Shown piece by piece: positions 35,603 through 44,811 of a stretch of 49,407 nt of DNA (position 1 is its first letter; each line of letters begins with the position of its first letter). This stretch comes from Ensifer sp. LCM 4579 (GTDB taxonomy: Bacteria; Pseudomonadota; Alphaproteobacteria; Rhizobiales; Rhizobiaceae): NCBI RefSeq assembly GCF_001854885.1, contig NZ_MDDV01000061.1, forward strand, positions 19,744-69,150, given 5' to 3'. Under the pieces are notes generated by a model, which saw only the letters and a program-made list of their open reading frames with translations, was not told where the DNA came from and made no database searches. The position numbers were made by a program, and so were the translations under genes.

Positions 35603-37249
35603 TCAAGCCCGCGGCCGCAGCCTGCTCTCCGTCAGAAGTCCGCTTTCCTCGACGATCGGATAGGCGACTGACGCAATATGGGCGTTGACGCGTTTCAGAT
35701 CCCTGAGCATGTCGAGGTGCAGCGAGCTCGTCTGGAGGCTTTCGGCGAGACCATCGCGCAGCCGTTCCAGGTGCCGCTCGGCGGACTGCTTCTCCATGTG
35801 CCGGACGTCGACCTTCACCTCGATCAGGTGCCGTGCAAGATCGGCGTTGCGCGAAACGAATATCGATTGGGCGATCCGGAGATTGTCGATCGTCAGTTCG
35901 AAGAGGCTCTTCAGCTCCCGATATCCGTCCTCGGAGAATTTCAGGCCGTTGGTGATCTTCTTGCGGATCTGCTCGCACAGGCCCTTTTCGATGATGTCGC
36001 CCATGTGTTCGAGGTTGATGGCATAGTCGATGATCACGATCGAACGGCGGCCGTTCTCCTCGTCCGCTTCGCCGCGTCCGAGCCTCGACAGGAAGATTTT
36101 TACCTCCTGCTGCAGGAGATCCACCTGCCTTTCCATTCGGGCCACATCGTTGAGCTCGCTCAGGTCGTTATTCTTGAATGCTGTCGAGGCACGCATGAGC
36201 ATCGACTCGATCAGGTCTCCGACCCGCAGGACCTCTCGTGTCGCGCCGGAGAGCGCCATGGCCGGCGTTTCGAGCGATGCCTCGTCGAGATAGCGCGGTC
36301 CCAGTTCGCTTGCCTCCTCATCGGGAACGAACCGGGCCATGGCGCGGGCGAGCGTGCCGGCGAAGGGCCAGGCAACGAGCGCCACGACCACGTTGAAGGC
36401 CAGATGGACATCGACGGGCAGGTTCTCCGGCTGCAGAGGCAGCCTCTGCAGGAGTTCCACGTTTACGCCGACGAGCGGAAGCGCGATCAAACAGCCGATG
36501 CTGCGCACCACGAGGTTTCCGAGCGTCACCCGTCGCGCGGCCGGCGCCGAGCCGAGCGTGGCGAGAACTGGCGGGATGGCGCCTCCGATATTCGCACCAA
36601 GCACCAGGGCGACGGTGAGGCCGGCCGTAAGCACGCCGGCAGAGGATAGCGACAGCACCAGCATGACGACGGCGAGGCTCGAAGAGGAGGCGAATGCGAG
36701 GCCGGCGGATATAATGGTCGCGACGGGCCATGCGCCGTCGAGAAGGCCAAGGAACGCCGCGAGCGCCTCCGATTCGCGCATCGGCGCCGTTGCCGCTCCC
36801 AGAAGGTCGAGCGACAGGAGCATCAAGCCTATGCCGACGAGCGCATAGCCGCCGCCCTGGCGCGCGCTCGACCGGCTCATCCTGTGCGTGACGACACCCG
36901 CGAGCACGAGCAGCGGCGATAGCCATCCGATCCCGAGCGCAACGATCCATGCCGTCATGGCGGTGCCGATATTGGCGCCGAGCAGCACGATCTGCGCCAT
37001 GCGGGAGCGCACCAGGCCCTTCTCGACGAAGGACGCGGTCATCAGGGCTGTGGCGGTCGAACTCTGAAGCGCAAGCGTCGCAACGAGGCCTGTCGCGAAT
37101 GCCCGCAAGGGTCCGCCGGTCCCCTGAGCGAGGCCAGCCCGCAACCGCGCCCCGAACGCGCGCGTCACACCTTCCTTGACGAGGGAAAGGCCGAACAGCA
37201 GCAGCGCAACAGCGCCGAAGAGATTGACCATCACGATTGTGGACTGCAT
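35603..37249 (-). CDS. Na/phosphate cotransporter family protein with PhoU-like domain
   Basis: The 548-aa inner-membrane protein has two inverted PNaS repeats in residues 1-300: LALQSSTATALMTASFV (near 60-76) carries the QSS motif of this family, and FASSSSLAVVMLVLSLSSAG the second, with LLGANIGTAMTAW and LVLGANIGGAIPPVLATLG after each. A cytoplasmic PhoU-like helical domain follows from about 335 (LRVGDLIESMLMRAS, INLEHMGDIIEKGL). Such proteins are predicted to move phosphate with sodium. The second repeat has SSSS where QSSS is usual. The gene is divergent from ppiD. Confidence 0.9.
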   Translation of the reverse strand: MQSTIVMVNLFGAVALLLFGLSLVKEGVTRAFGARLRAGLAQGTGGPLRAFATGLVATLALQSSTATALMTASFVEKGLVRSRMAQIVLLGANIGTAMTAWIVALGIGWLSPLLVLAGVVTHRMSRSSARQGGGYALVGIGLMLLSLDLLGAATAPMRESEALAAFLGLLDGAWPVATIISAGLAFASSSSLAVVMLVLSLSSAGVLTAGLTVALVLGANIGGAIPPVLATLGSAPAARRVTLGNLVVRSIGCLIALPLVGVNVELLQRLPLQPENLPVDVHLAFNVVVALVAWPFAGTLARAMARFVPDEEASELGPRYLDEASLETPAMALSGATREVLRVGDLIESMLMRASTAFKNNDLSELNDVARMERQVDLLQQEVKIFLSRLGRGEADEENGRRSIVIIDYAINLEHMGDIIEKGLCEQIRKKITNGLKFSEDGYRELKSLFELTIDNLRIAQSIFVSRNADLARHLIEVKVDVRHMEKQSAERHLERLRDGLAESLQTSSLHLDMLRDLKRVNAHIASVAYPIVEESGLLTESRLRPRA

Positions 37250-37603
37250 GGCATCGGATCCGTAGCGGCCACGGAGAACGGGGCCGTTGAAGCACTATCG
37301 AAGACACGATTCCCGACCAATTGCTATAAGGGAAAGCGGATAATCCTGCAGATCGTTTTCAGTTGCCGGCTAACGAATTCGATACTCTCATTCCTGGTTG
37401 CGCCGGCCCCGCCGGTCGTTGCTTCGCAGGAAACCGGCAGCCATGAGATGGCCGAATACATATGAGCGAGCCGGTCAAGCGCTCAAGTCCGAACGGATCA
37501 AGCAATTTGCAGCATAGCGCCCTTCAATTCCCGTCCGGTTTGTTCTAAGGAACGAACTCGTTCGGCTCTATGCCGCTGTACTGCAACGAGGTTTTCTGCC
37601 CCC
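37250..37603. other. Divergent intergenic region, no gene supported
   Basis: This 354-bp gap should carry the promoters of the minus-strand transporter and plus-strand ppiD. The A/T-rich TTGCTATAAGGGAAAGCGGATAAT near 37320 could be part of one. A 28-codon frame (MSEPVKRSSPNGSS...) from about 37462 has no good ribosome-binding site and was not called. Confidence 0.4.
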
Positions 37604-39496
37604 ATGCTCGATTCCCTGAGAAACGCCGCCCGGACGCGGGTCGTCAAAGGCCTGATGGCCATTCTCATCCTCTCATTCATGGTGTGGGGCGGTCAGACGA
37701 TGATGGTGAGGGGCGCGTCCGACGCAGTGGTTACCGTCGGCGACGTCAAGGTATCCGCCGGCGACTTCCGCCTTGCCTATGAGCGCCAGCGCAGCCTTCT
37801 GTCGCGACAGCTCGGGATGCCGCTTACGCGCCAGCAGGCGCGTGCTTTCGGCGTCGAGGCGCAGGTCTACTCGCAGCTCATCGCCGGCGCGGCTCTCGAC
37901 CAGCTCGCCGAGGACATGAATCTCGGCCTCTCCGAGGACCGGCTCGCAAGGCTCATCGGCGAAGATCCGGCCTTTCACAGCGCCAGCGGCCAGTTCGACC
38001 GGCTGACCTTTTCGAGCGTGCTGCGCAATGCGGGCCTCACCGAAAAGGACTACATCCGCAACCGCGCCCAGGTGGCGGTGCGCTCGCAGGTCGTCGATGC
38101 GATCACAGACGGGTACAAGGCTCCGGACGTGCTTACCGAGGCGGTCGGCAAATACCGTCACGAGAACCGCAGCATCGACTACCTGATGCTTTCGAACGCC
38201 AATATCGATGCGGTCAAGGCTCCGGGTGACGACGTGCTTGCGCCCTGGTTCGAAGGTCGCAAGGCGAACTATCGCGCGCCGGAGTATCGCAAGTTCAGCT
38301 ATATCAAGCTCGAGCCGGAAGATCTCGCCGCGCCCGAGAGCATTTCCGAGGAGGAAGTGCGGGCCGACTACGAGCAGCGCAAGGAAAGGTTCCGCTCGCC
38401 CGGAACGCGAACCATCGAGCAGCTCGCTTTCCCTTCGCGCGAGGCGGCCGACGCCGCGGCGGCAAGGCTCGCCGCCGGCACCTCATTCGACGATTTGATC
38501 AAGGCCGAAGGCAAGAGCGCCGGCGACGTTCTTCTCGGCGACTTCACCAAGGAGAGCATGCCCGATCCCAAGGTTGCCGATGCCGCCTTCGCCGTACCCG
38601 CCGATGGCGGCGTCACGCCGGTCGTCGAAGGCGCATTCGGCCCCGTCATCCTGCGCGTCACCAACATCCGCCCGGAAACCGTTCGCAGCTACGAGGAAGT
38701 GAAGGACGAGTTGCGCAAGGAGATCGCTCTCGACGCCGCGCGCGACCAGCTTATCGGTCTCCACGGCAAGATCGAGGACGAACGCGCCGCAGGTGTGCCC
38801 GTCAAGGAAGTGGCCGAACAGCTGAATCTGAAGCTCGTCACCGTCGACGCGATAGATGCCACCGGCAAGGACCAGAACGACGACGACGTCACGGGTCTGC
38901 CGCAGCAACGCGAACTGCTCCAGGAGGTCTTCAAGGCCGAGGTCGGTCTCGACACGCTCGCAGTCAATATCGGACGCGACGGATACCTCTGGTTCGACCT
39001 CGAAGAGGTGATCCCCGCCCGCGATCGGAGCCTCGAGGAGGTGCGCGACGAGGTGGCGGCCGACTGGACTGCCGAACAGCAGCGCGTGGCTCTGGCTGCC
39101 AAGGCGGCCGAACTCAAGGAGCGTGTCGAGAAAGGCGAAACGCTTGCCGATATCGCAACCGAGCTCGGCCTGTCGGTCGAAAGCAAAACCGGACTGAAGC
39201 GCTCGACTGAGGATGCGGCGCTCAGTCAGGCGGCGATAATGGCGGCATTCGGTGGCCCGAACGGGCATGTCGCCAATGCACCGGGGATCGACGGCGAAGG
39301 TCAGATCCTCCTCCGGGTGACGGCGGTGGACGAGAGTGCGCCGGCCAGTGCCCTCGACGACGACAGCCGCCAGATCGAGGCTATCGCCCGCGCCAGCGGA
39401 GACGACATTCTCGACCAGATGGTGTCCACGCTGCAGGCGGCCTATGGCGTATCGATCAACCAGACGCTGGCCGAGCAGGCATTGGCGCGGCAGTGA
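37604..39496 (+). CDS. ppiD: Peptidylprolyl isomerase D-like periplasmic chaperone
   Basis: The 630-aa protein is anchored by one N-terminal transmembrane helix (residues 15-35, VVKGLMAILILSFMVWGG). The SurA_N-type chaperone domain covers about 40-190 (FRLAYERQRSLLSRQLGMPLT). A parvulin-like region follows near 265-360 (RTIEQLAFPSREAADAAAARL, FDDLIKAEGKSAGDVLLGDF, PVVEGAFGPVILRVTNIRPE). It assists folding of outer-membrane proteins released from the Sec translocon. It lies 10 bp before trpD and probably leads that transcript. Confidence 0.9.
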   Translation: MLDSLRNAARTRVVKGLMAILILSFMVWGGQTMMVRGASDAVVTVGDVKVSAGDFRLAYERQRSLLSRQLGMPLTRQQARAFGVEAQVYSQLIAGAALDQLAEDMNLGLSEDRLARLIGEDPAFHSASGQFDRLTFSSVLRNAGLTEKDYIRNRAQVAVRSQVVDAITDGYKAPDVLTEAVGKYRHENRSIDYLMLSNANIDAVKAPGDDVLAPWFEGRKANYRAPEYRKFSYIKLEPEDLAAPESISEEEVRADYEQRKERFRSPGTRTIEQLAFPSREAADAAAARLAAGTSFDDLIKAEGKSAGDVLLGDFTKESMPDPKVADAAFAVPADGGVTPVVEGAFGPVILRVTNIRPETVRSYEEVKDELRKEIALDAARDQLIGLHGKIEDERAAGVPVKEVAEQLNLKLVTVDAIDATGKDQNDDDVTGLPQQRELLQEVFKAEVGLDTLAVNIGRDGYLWFDLEEVIPARDRSLEEVRDEVAADWTAEQQRVALAAKAAELKERVEKGETLADIATELGLSVESKTGLKRSTEDAALSQAAIMAAFGGPNGHVANAPGIDGEGQILLRVTAVDESAPASALDDDSRQIEAIARASGDDILDQMVSTLQAAYGVSINQTLAEQALARQ

Positions 39497-39506
39497 GGGG
39501 TGACGC

Positions 39507-40520
39507 ATGAGTGATTTGAAGCCGTTCGTTGCGAAGGTCGCGGCGCGTGAGGCCCTCAGCCGCGACGACGCGCGCGCCGCCTTCGAGATCATCATGTCCG
39601 GTGCAGCGACGCCCTCGCAAATCGGCGGCTTCCTCATGGCGCTCCGGGTCCGCGGCGAAACCGTCGACGAGATCGTCGGGGCCGTCGGGGCCATGCGCAC
39701 GCGGATGCTACCGGTCGAAGCCCCGGAAGATGCGATCGACATCGTCGGGACCGGCGGCGACGGCGCGGGCACCTACAATATTTCGACGCTGGCATCGCTC
39801 ATCGTCGCCGGCGCCGGCGTCCCTGTCGCCAAGCACGGCAACCGGGCACTGAGCTCGAAATCCGGTACGGCGGACGCGCTCTCCTGCCTCGGAGTCAAGC
39901 TCGACATCGGTCCAGAAGCGATCGCCCGGTGCATTCGCGAAGCCAGCGTCGGCTTCATGTTTGCCCAGCAGCATCACTCGGCCATGCGCCATGTCGGACC
40001 AACCCGCGTCGAACTCGGCACGAGGACGATCTTCAACCTGCTCGGTCCCCTCTCCAATCCGGCCGGCGTCAAACGGCAGCTCGTCGGCGTCTATGCGCCG
40101 CAATGGGTCGATCCGATTGCAGAGGTCTTACGCGATCTCGGCTCCGAAAGCGTCTGGGTCGTCCATGGCGAAGGCCTCGACGAGATCACCACGACCGGGC
40201 TTACCAAGGTGGCGGCGCTCGAGGACGGCAGGATCAGGAGCTTCGAACTGAAACCTGCCGATTTCGGCCTCGCCCCTGCCACGCTCGATGCTCTGAAGGG
40301 CGGCGACGGAGCGCATAATGCGGCGGCCCTGCAGGCGGTGCTCGATGGCGAGGAAAACGCCTATCGAGACATTTCGCTTGCGAACGCCGCCGCTTCATTG
40401 ATGATAGCGGGACGCGCCAAGAATCTTGCCGAGGGCATGACGGTTGCGCGCCTATCGCTTTCGAGCGGTGCAGCCAAAACCGCCCTGCAGCGCCTGATCA
40501 CCGTCTCCAATGCCGCTTGA
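39507..40520 (+). CDS. trpD: Anthranilate phosphoribosyltransferase
   Basis: The enzyme couples PRPP to anthranilate, the second step of tryptophan synthesis. At 337 aa it has the standard length. The PRPP loop is [19 protein letters not shown] (near 78-96), followed by [17 protein letters not shown], and [18 protein letters not shown] for anthranilate. The middle has [11 protein letters not shown] and [14 protein letters not shown] 39507 is preceded by GAGGGG. It is followed 9 bp later by trpC; the trpF, trpB and trpA genes are elsewhere, as usual in rhizobia. Confidence 0.97.
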   Translation: MSDLKPFVAKVAAREALSRDDARAAFEIIMSGAATPSQIGGFLMALRVRGETVDEIVGAVGAMRTRMLPVEAPEDAIDIVGTGGDGAGTYNISTLASLIVAGAGVPVAKHGNRALSSKSGTADALSCLGVKLDIGPEAIARCIREASVGFMFAQQHHSAMRHVGPTRVELGTRTIFNLLGPLSNPAGVKRQLVGVYAPQWVDPIAEVLRDLGSESVWVVHGEGLDEITTTGLTKVAALEDGRIRSFELKPADFGLAPATLDALKGGDGAHNAAALQAVLDGEENAYRDISLANAAASLMIAGRAKNLAEGMTVARLSLSSGAAKTALQRLITVSNAA

Positions 40521-40529
40521 GGAGAGGAT

Positions 40530-41345
40530 ATGACGGATATTCTGCGCAAGATCGAAGCCTATAAGCGCGAGGAGATCGCCGCCGCGAAATCGCGCATGCC
40601 GCTCGATGAATTGAAGGCGCGGATCGCCGATCAATCGGCTCCGCGAGGCTTTCATGCGGCCCTTGCGGCGCGACGCCAGAAGGGCGAATTCGGCCTCATC
40701 GCCGAGATCAAGAAGGCGAGCCCCTCGAAAGGGCTGATCCGTCCGGATTTCGACCCGCCGGCGCTCGCCGAATCCTATGCTGCAGGCGGCGCCGCCTGCC
40801 TTTCGGTCCTGACCGATGGGCCGAGCTTCCAGGGTGCGCCGGAATATCTGACGGCGGCGCGCGCCGCCTCGCCGCTTCCGGCGTTGCGCAAGGATTTCAT
40901 GTTCGACAGCTATCAGGTTTTCGAATCCCGTGCCTGGGGCGCCGACTGCATCCTGTTGATCATGGCGTCGCTAGCCGACGACGACGCCCACCGCCTCGAA
41001 GACGCCGCCTTCGCGCTTGGCATGGACGTGCTCCTCGAGGTCCATGATGCGGAAGAAGTGGAGCGCGCGCTTCGGTTGTCCTCGCCTCTCGTCGGCATCA
41101 ACAATCGCAATCTCAGAACTTTCGAGGTTGACCTTGCCGTTTCCGAAGCCCTGGCGCCGATGGTTCCGGCCGATCGGCTGCTTGTCGGCGAGAGCGGAAT
41201 TTTCACCCATGCCGACTGCCGGCGCCTCGAAGCGAGCGGGATCACCACCTTTCTCGTCGGCGAAAGCCTGATGCGAAAGGACGACGTGGAGGCGGCGACG
41301 CGCGCGCTGTTGACCGGCGCGGACAAGGCTTTGGCAGCAGAATGA
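40530..41345 (+). CDS. trpC: Indole-3-glycerol phosphate synthase
   Basis: The enzyme closes the indole ring in tryptophan synthesis. It is 271 aa and a TIM barrel: [20 protein letters not shown] near residues 56-75, [14 protein letters not shown] near 118-131, [16 protein letters not shown] and [13 protein letters not shown] near the C-terminus. All catalytic Lys/Glu positions expected for TrpC are in these motifs. GGAG lies 8 nt before the start. The stop overlaps the moaC ATG by 4 bp (41342-41345). Confidence 0.97.
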   Translation: MTDILRKIEAYKREEIAAAKSRMPLDELKARIADQSAPRGFHAALAARRQKGEFGLIAEIKKASPSKGLIRPDFDPPALAESYAAGGAACLSVLTDGPSFQGAPEYLTAARAASPLPALRKDFMFDSYQVFESRAWGADCILLIMASLADDDAHRLEDAAFALGMDVLLEVHDAEEVERALRLSSPLVGINNRNLRTFEVDLAVSEALAPMVPADRLLVGESGIFTHADCRRLEASGITTFLVGESLMRKDDVEAATRALLTGADKALAAE

Positions 41346-41836
41346 ACGAACCTCGCCTCAGCCATATCGACAGCACCGGCGAAGCCAACATGGTCGATGT
41401 CGGCGACAAGGCGGAAACCGTCCGCCTTGCCGTCGCCGAAGGCTTCGTTCGAATGCGGCCGGAAACCTTGGCCCTGATCCTCGAAGGCGATGCCAAGAAA
41501 GGCGACGTCATCGGCACCGCCCGGCTCGCCGGGATCATGGCGGCCAAGCAGACGGCGAGCCTGATACCGCTCTGCCATCCGCTTATGCTCACCAAGGTCT
41601 CGGTCGATATCGTCCCGGACGCGGCGCTGCCGGGCCTGCGGGTGGAGGCGATGGCAAAGCTAAGGGGGCGCACCGGCGTCGAAATGGAAGCGCTGACGGC
41701 GGTCAGCGTCGCCTGCCTCACGATCTACGACATGGCCAAGGCCGCGGATCGCGAGATGGAGATCGGCGGCATCCGCCTCGTCGAGAAATCGGGCGGACGG
41801 TCGGGCGACTATCGGCGCGAGGGGGACCGGCGCTGA
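41342..41836 (+). CDS. moaC: Cyclic pyranopterin monophosphate synthase
   Basis: The enzyme works with MoaA to form cyclic pyranopterin monophosphate in molybdenum cofactor synthesis. The 164-aa length is usual. Motifs: [20 protein letters not shown] at the start, [19 protein letters not shown] near residues 75-93 and [24 protein letters not shown] near 113-136, which carry the active-site His, Lys and Asp. It overlaps trpC upstream by 4 bp, and its TGA shares a base with the moeA ATG at 41836. Confidence 0.97.
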   Translation: MNEPRLSHIDSTGEANMVDVGDKAETVRLAVAEGFVRMRPETLALILEGDAKKGDVIGTARLAGIMAAKQTASLIPLCHPLMLTKVSVDIVPDAALPGLRVEAMAKLRGRTGVEMEALTAVSVACLTIYDMAKAADREMEIGGIRLVEKSGGRSGDYRREGDRR

Positions 41837-43056
41837 TGTCGCTGCTTCCGGTCGATGAGGCCCTGGCCAGGGTTCTTGCCAAGGCCCGCCCGCGCGAGGA
41901 AACGGAACGGCTTGCATTGCATGACTGCCTTGGCCGCGTTCTCGCTGAAGACTTGGCCGCTCGCCTCACCCACCCCGCTTTCGACAATTCCGCCATGGAC
42001 GGCTATGCCGTCCGCCACGAAGACATCGCCGAGATCGGCGCGGAGCTGGCGGTTATCGGTCAGTCCGCCGCGGGACGCGGTTTTCGTGGCGAGGTGAAGC
42101 GCGGCGAGGCCGTGCGCATCTTCACCGGCGCGCCCCTTCCCACCGGCGCCGACACCGTCATCGTCCAGGAGGATATCGAGATCCTTGAAGGGGCGCGCGT
42201 CCGCACGCTCTTCGCGCCTGCGAAGGGGCGTCATATCCGTCTGTCCGGCCAGGATTTCGAGGCGGGCGAAGTGGCGCTCTCCGGCGGAAGTGTGCTCGAT
42301 GCCGGCCGCCTGACGCTCGCTGCCAGCATGAACCACGACAGCCTGCCGGTGTTCAGGCGTCCGAAGATCGCGATCCTCGCCACCGGCGACGAGCTCTTGC
42401 CCCCCGGTAGTGCGCCCGGCCCCGACCAGATCATCGCTTCGAACAGTTTCGGTGTCGCCGCGATCGCGCGCGAAAATGGCGCCGAGATTCTGGACCTCGG
42501 CATCGTCGCGGACGACCGCGCCGCCATCGCTGCTGCCGTTGCCGAGGCTCAATCAGGCGACGTTGACGTGCTCGTCACGCTCGGCGGCGCCTCCGTCGGC
42601 GATCACGATCTCGTCCAATCGACGCTTCTTGGCTGCGGCATGACGCTTGATTTCTGGCGCATCGCCATGCGTCCCGGAAAGCCGCTGATGGTGGGAGAAC
42701 TCGCCGGCATCACGGTGCTCGGACTACCGGGCAACCCCGTATCGAGCCTCGTTTGCGCCCTGCTATTCCTCGAACCCTTGACCCGGAAGCTCGCACATCT
42801 TCCTCCGCGCTCCCGCCTGGTCCCCGCGCGCCTTACTGCACCATTGCCGGCCAATGACCGCCGCCAGGACTATGTTCGCGCCCGTCTCATCGTCGAACCG
42901 GATGGATCGCTTCTGGCGCAGCCGTTCACGCGCCAGGATTCGTCGATGACGAAGATTTTCGCGCAGTCCAACGGCCTTATCGTTCGCGCACCGCAGGTCC
43001 CTGCGGCCGCGGCCGGAGAAACATGCTCGGTTCTCAAGCTCCGGGACCCCACCTGA
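41836..43056 (+). CDS. moeA: Molybdopterin molybdenumtransferase
   Basis: MoeA inserts molybdate into adenylylated molybdopterin. The 406-aa protein shows the N-terminal domain I motif NSAMDGYAVRHEDI, the GAPLPTGADTVIVQEDI region, ATGDELLPPGSAPG and LGGASVGDHDLV of the MoCF domain, and VLGLPGNPVSSLV near the C-terminus. It is the last gene of the ppiD-trp-moa string here. Directly after its stop comes the 372-bp palindromic mosaic. Confidence 0.97.
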   Translation: MSLLPVDEALARVLAKARPREETERLALHDCLGRVLAEDLAARLTHPAFDNSAMDGYAVRHEDIAEIGAELAVIGQSAAGRGFRGEVKRGEAVRIFTGAPLPTGADTVIVQEDIEILEGARVRTLFAPAKGRHIRLSGQDFEAGEVALSGGSVLDAGRLTLAASMNHDSLPVFRRPKIAILATGDELLPPGSAPGPDQIIASNSFGVAAIARENGAEILDLGIVADDRAAIAAAVAEAQSGDVDVLVTLGGASVGDHDLVQSTLLGCGMTLDFWRIAMRPGKPLMVGELAGITVLGLPGNPVSSLVCALLFLEPLTRKLAHLPPRSRLVPARLTAPLPANDRRQDYVRARLIVEPDGSLLAQPFTRQDSSMTKIFAQSNGLIVRAPQVPAAAAGETCSVLKLRDPT

Positions 43057-43080
43057 GAGCGGATATTGCCGGAAGCTGCT

Positions 43081-43452
43081 TAGAGCCTTTCCGGGTTAAA
43101 TGGAAACAATTCTGTTGGCTCAAGCGGAGCGGAATGCTTGCCCGGCTGGCGCGCGGCGTAGCCAAGCCTACGGCCAAGCCAGCCGGGCAAACAGGCCGCC
43201 CGCTTCAGCCAACCCTACAGCGCCGCGCGTCCTATAGGACGCGCAAAGGTCGCTGTAGCACTTTGAATTGCTGCATGTCTTTGCCCTTGAATCGGTCGAT
43301 TCAAGGAGACATGCAGTGGGCCGGGCATCTTTCCGCCAGGATCAGAGGCGATCGCCTTGGCCGTACCTACGGGTACGACCTACGGCAATCGCCTCTGCCC
43401 TGACGAAAACCTGCTCCGGCAGAATGTTTCCATTTAACCCGGAAAGGCTCTA
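43081..43452. repeat. 372-bp palindromic mosaic element with 28-bp terminal inverted repeats
   Basis: The ends are TAGAGCCTTTCCGGGTTAAA onward (43081-43108) and its exact inverse (43425-43452). Inside, nested inverted repeats follow each other: TTGCCCGGCTGGC/GCCAGCCGGGCAA (43138-43190), the dispersed module with the 20-bp palindrome GCGCGTCCTATAGGACGCGC (43215-43258), the CATGTCT/AGACATG hairpin (43271-43316) and CAGAGGCGAT/ATCGCCTCTG with inner stems (about 43343-43400). It begins 25 bp after the moeA stop and ends 4 bp before the stop of the convergent hlyD-like gene. No ORF is supported inside. Confidence 0.85.
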
Positions 43453-43455
43453 GTC

Positions 43456-44811
43456 TTAGTTCTCCCGCATGGACCGCCTAAAGGTCCGGGTCAACGGCTC
43501 GCCGATATAAGCAAGCATCGTGCGGCTGCCGGTTCGGATCATCACTTCGCTGGTCATGCCGGGCAGGAGCTTGCGACCTCCAAGCTTATCGAGCTCCGGC
43601 TCATCGACCAAGATGATTGCCGTGAAATAGGCCAGACCGGTGCGTTCCTCCGTCAGGCGATCGGCCGAGATAACCTCGACCAGCCCCTCCAGCGGCGGCA
43701 TGTTGTAGCGGGTGAATGCAGAAATCCTGACATGCGCGGTCTGGCCGACGGCAATGGAGTCGACATCTTCCGGACGTAGCATTGCTTCGATCACCAGTTG
43801 CCCGCCCACGGGTACGATCGACATCAACGGCTCTCCGGGGCGGACGACGCCCCCGGTCGTGTGCATCTGCAACCCCATGACGACCCCGTCGACGGGAGCA
43901 CGGATGTCGATGCGCGCAAGGACATCCTCCGCTGCTCGCAGCTGCTGCTGAAGCTCGAAGAGCTCAGCCTCCACCTTGCTGAGTTCCGACACTGCCTCGT
44001 TCAGGCGCGTAGTGCCAAGATTGATGATCTGCTGCTCTATCTCCGCAATCGATTCTCGGGCTCGCGCGATGGACGCGGTATTGGTGGCCCGCTCACCCCC
44101 GAGTTCTCCCTGACGCCGGCGCAGCGAAAGATGCCGTTCGCGCGTGGCCAGCCCCTTCTTCGACAGCGATTCCAGGTCCTCGGCCTCGCTTTCTATGGAC
44201 TCCATCACTTGATCCTGGGCTGCGACCATGTCCTCGAGCCCCTTGATCTCGTTCTCTCTTTGCAGGATCCGCTGACGCAAGATATTCGTCTCGTCCCGTA
44301 AAGCGCTGCGGCGCGCCTGAAAGACTTCTTGTTGCACCGCGACGGCTTCGCGGGCTGCGGGTGAAGCCGCCGGCGCAAGCAGGTCCTGCTGAAATTCGAT
44401 CTCCGACTTTCCATCCCGCTCTGCACGCAAGCGCGCAGCCAGCGCCTTCCGCGATACAACACGATTCCTGACAAGCTCCAGCTGTGCCGCTGCCTGCGTG
44501 TCGTCCAATCGAATCAGGACCTGACCCGCCGTGACACGGTCGCCATCGGCGACCTTCAGCTCGGAAACAATGCCGCCTTCGAGGTGCTGGATCACCTTGC
44601 GCTCGCCGGCGACCTTGACCACGCCCTGCGCCACTGCCGCGCTGTCAAGCGGCGCCAGCGCCGCCCAGCTGCCAAAGACGCCGAAAAACGCGAAGATGAC
44701 CACAAGCCCGGCAGTGACCATGGGCTTCAAGGGAAGCGGCAGGCGTTCCTCGCCTGAGGCGCTACGTGCCGGCTGAGTCTCGCCGGCTGGGCGCTTAGGT
44801 GCAGTAATCAT
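43456..44811 (-). CDS. Type I secretion membrane fusion protein (HlyD/PrsE-like)
   Basis: The 451-aa periplasmic adaptor links the inner-membrane ABC exporter to an outer-membrane TolC. One transmembrane helix lies at about 31-54 (MVTAGLVVIFAFFGVFGSWAALAPL). A biotinyl-lipoyl half motif VIQHLEGGIVSELKVADGDRVTAGQVLIRLDD follows at 73-104, then a long coiled coil (about 130-300) and the second half with IRAPVDGVVMGLQMHT. The C-terminus has LPGMTSEVMIRTGSRTMLAYI, typical of HlyD/PrtE. Its ATG overlaps the ATPase stop as ATGA, so the two are coupled. Confidence 0.93.
   Translation of the reverse strand: MITAPKRPAGETQPARSASGEERLPLPLKPMVTAGLVVIFAFFGVFGSWAALAPLDSAAVAQGVVKVAGERKVIQHLEGGIVSELKVADGDRVTAGQVLIRLDDTQAAAQLELVRNRVVSRKALAARLRAERDGKSEIEFQQDLLAPAASPAAREAVAVQQEVFQARRSALRDETNILRQRILQRENEIKGLEDMVAAQDQVMESIESEAEDLESLSKKGLATRERHLSLRRRQGELGGERATNTASIARARESIAEIEQQIINLGTTRLNEAVSELSKVEAELFELQQQLRAAEDVLARIDIRAPVDGVVMGLQMHTTGGVVRPGEPLMSIVPVGGQLVIEAMLRPEDVDSIAVGQTAHVRISAFTRYNMPPLEGLVEVISADRLTEERTGLAYFTAIILVDEPELDKLGGRKLLPGMTSEVMIRTGSRTMLAYIGEPLTRTFRRSMREN

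Noticed and set aside
43081..43452. Possible CRISPR-like array after moeA
   Set aside because: The repeats are inverted and nested, not direct with regular spacers, and no cas genes are near.
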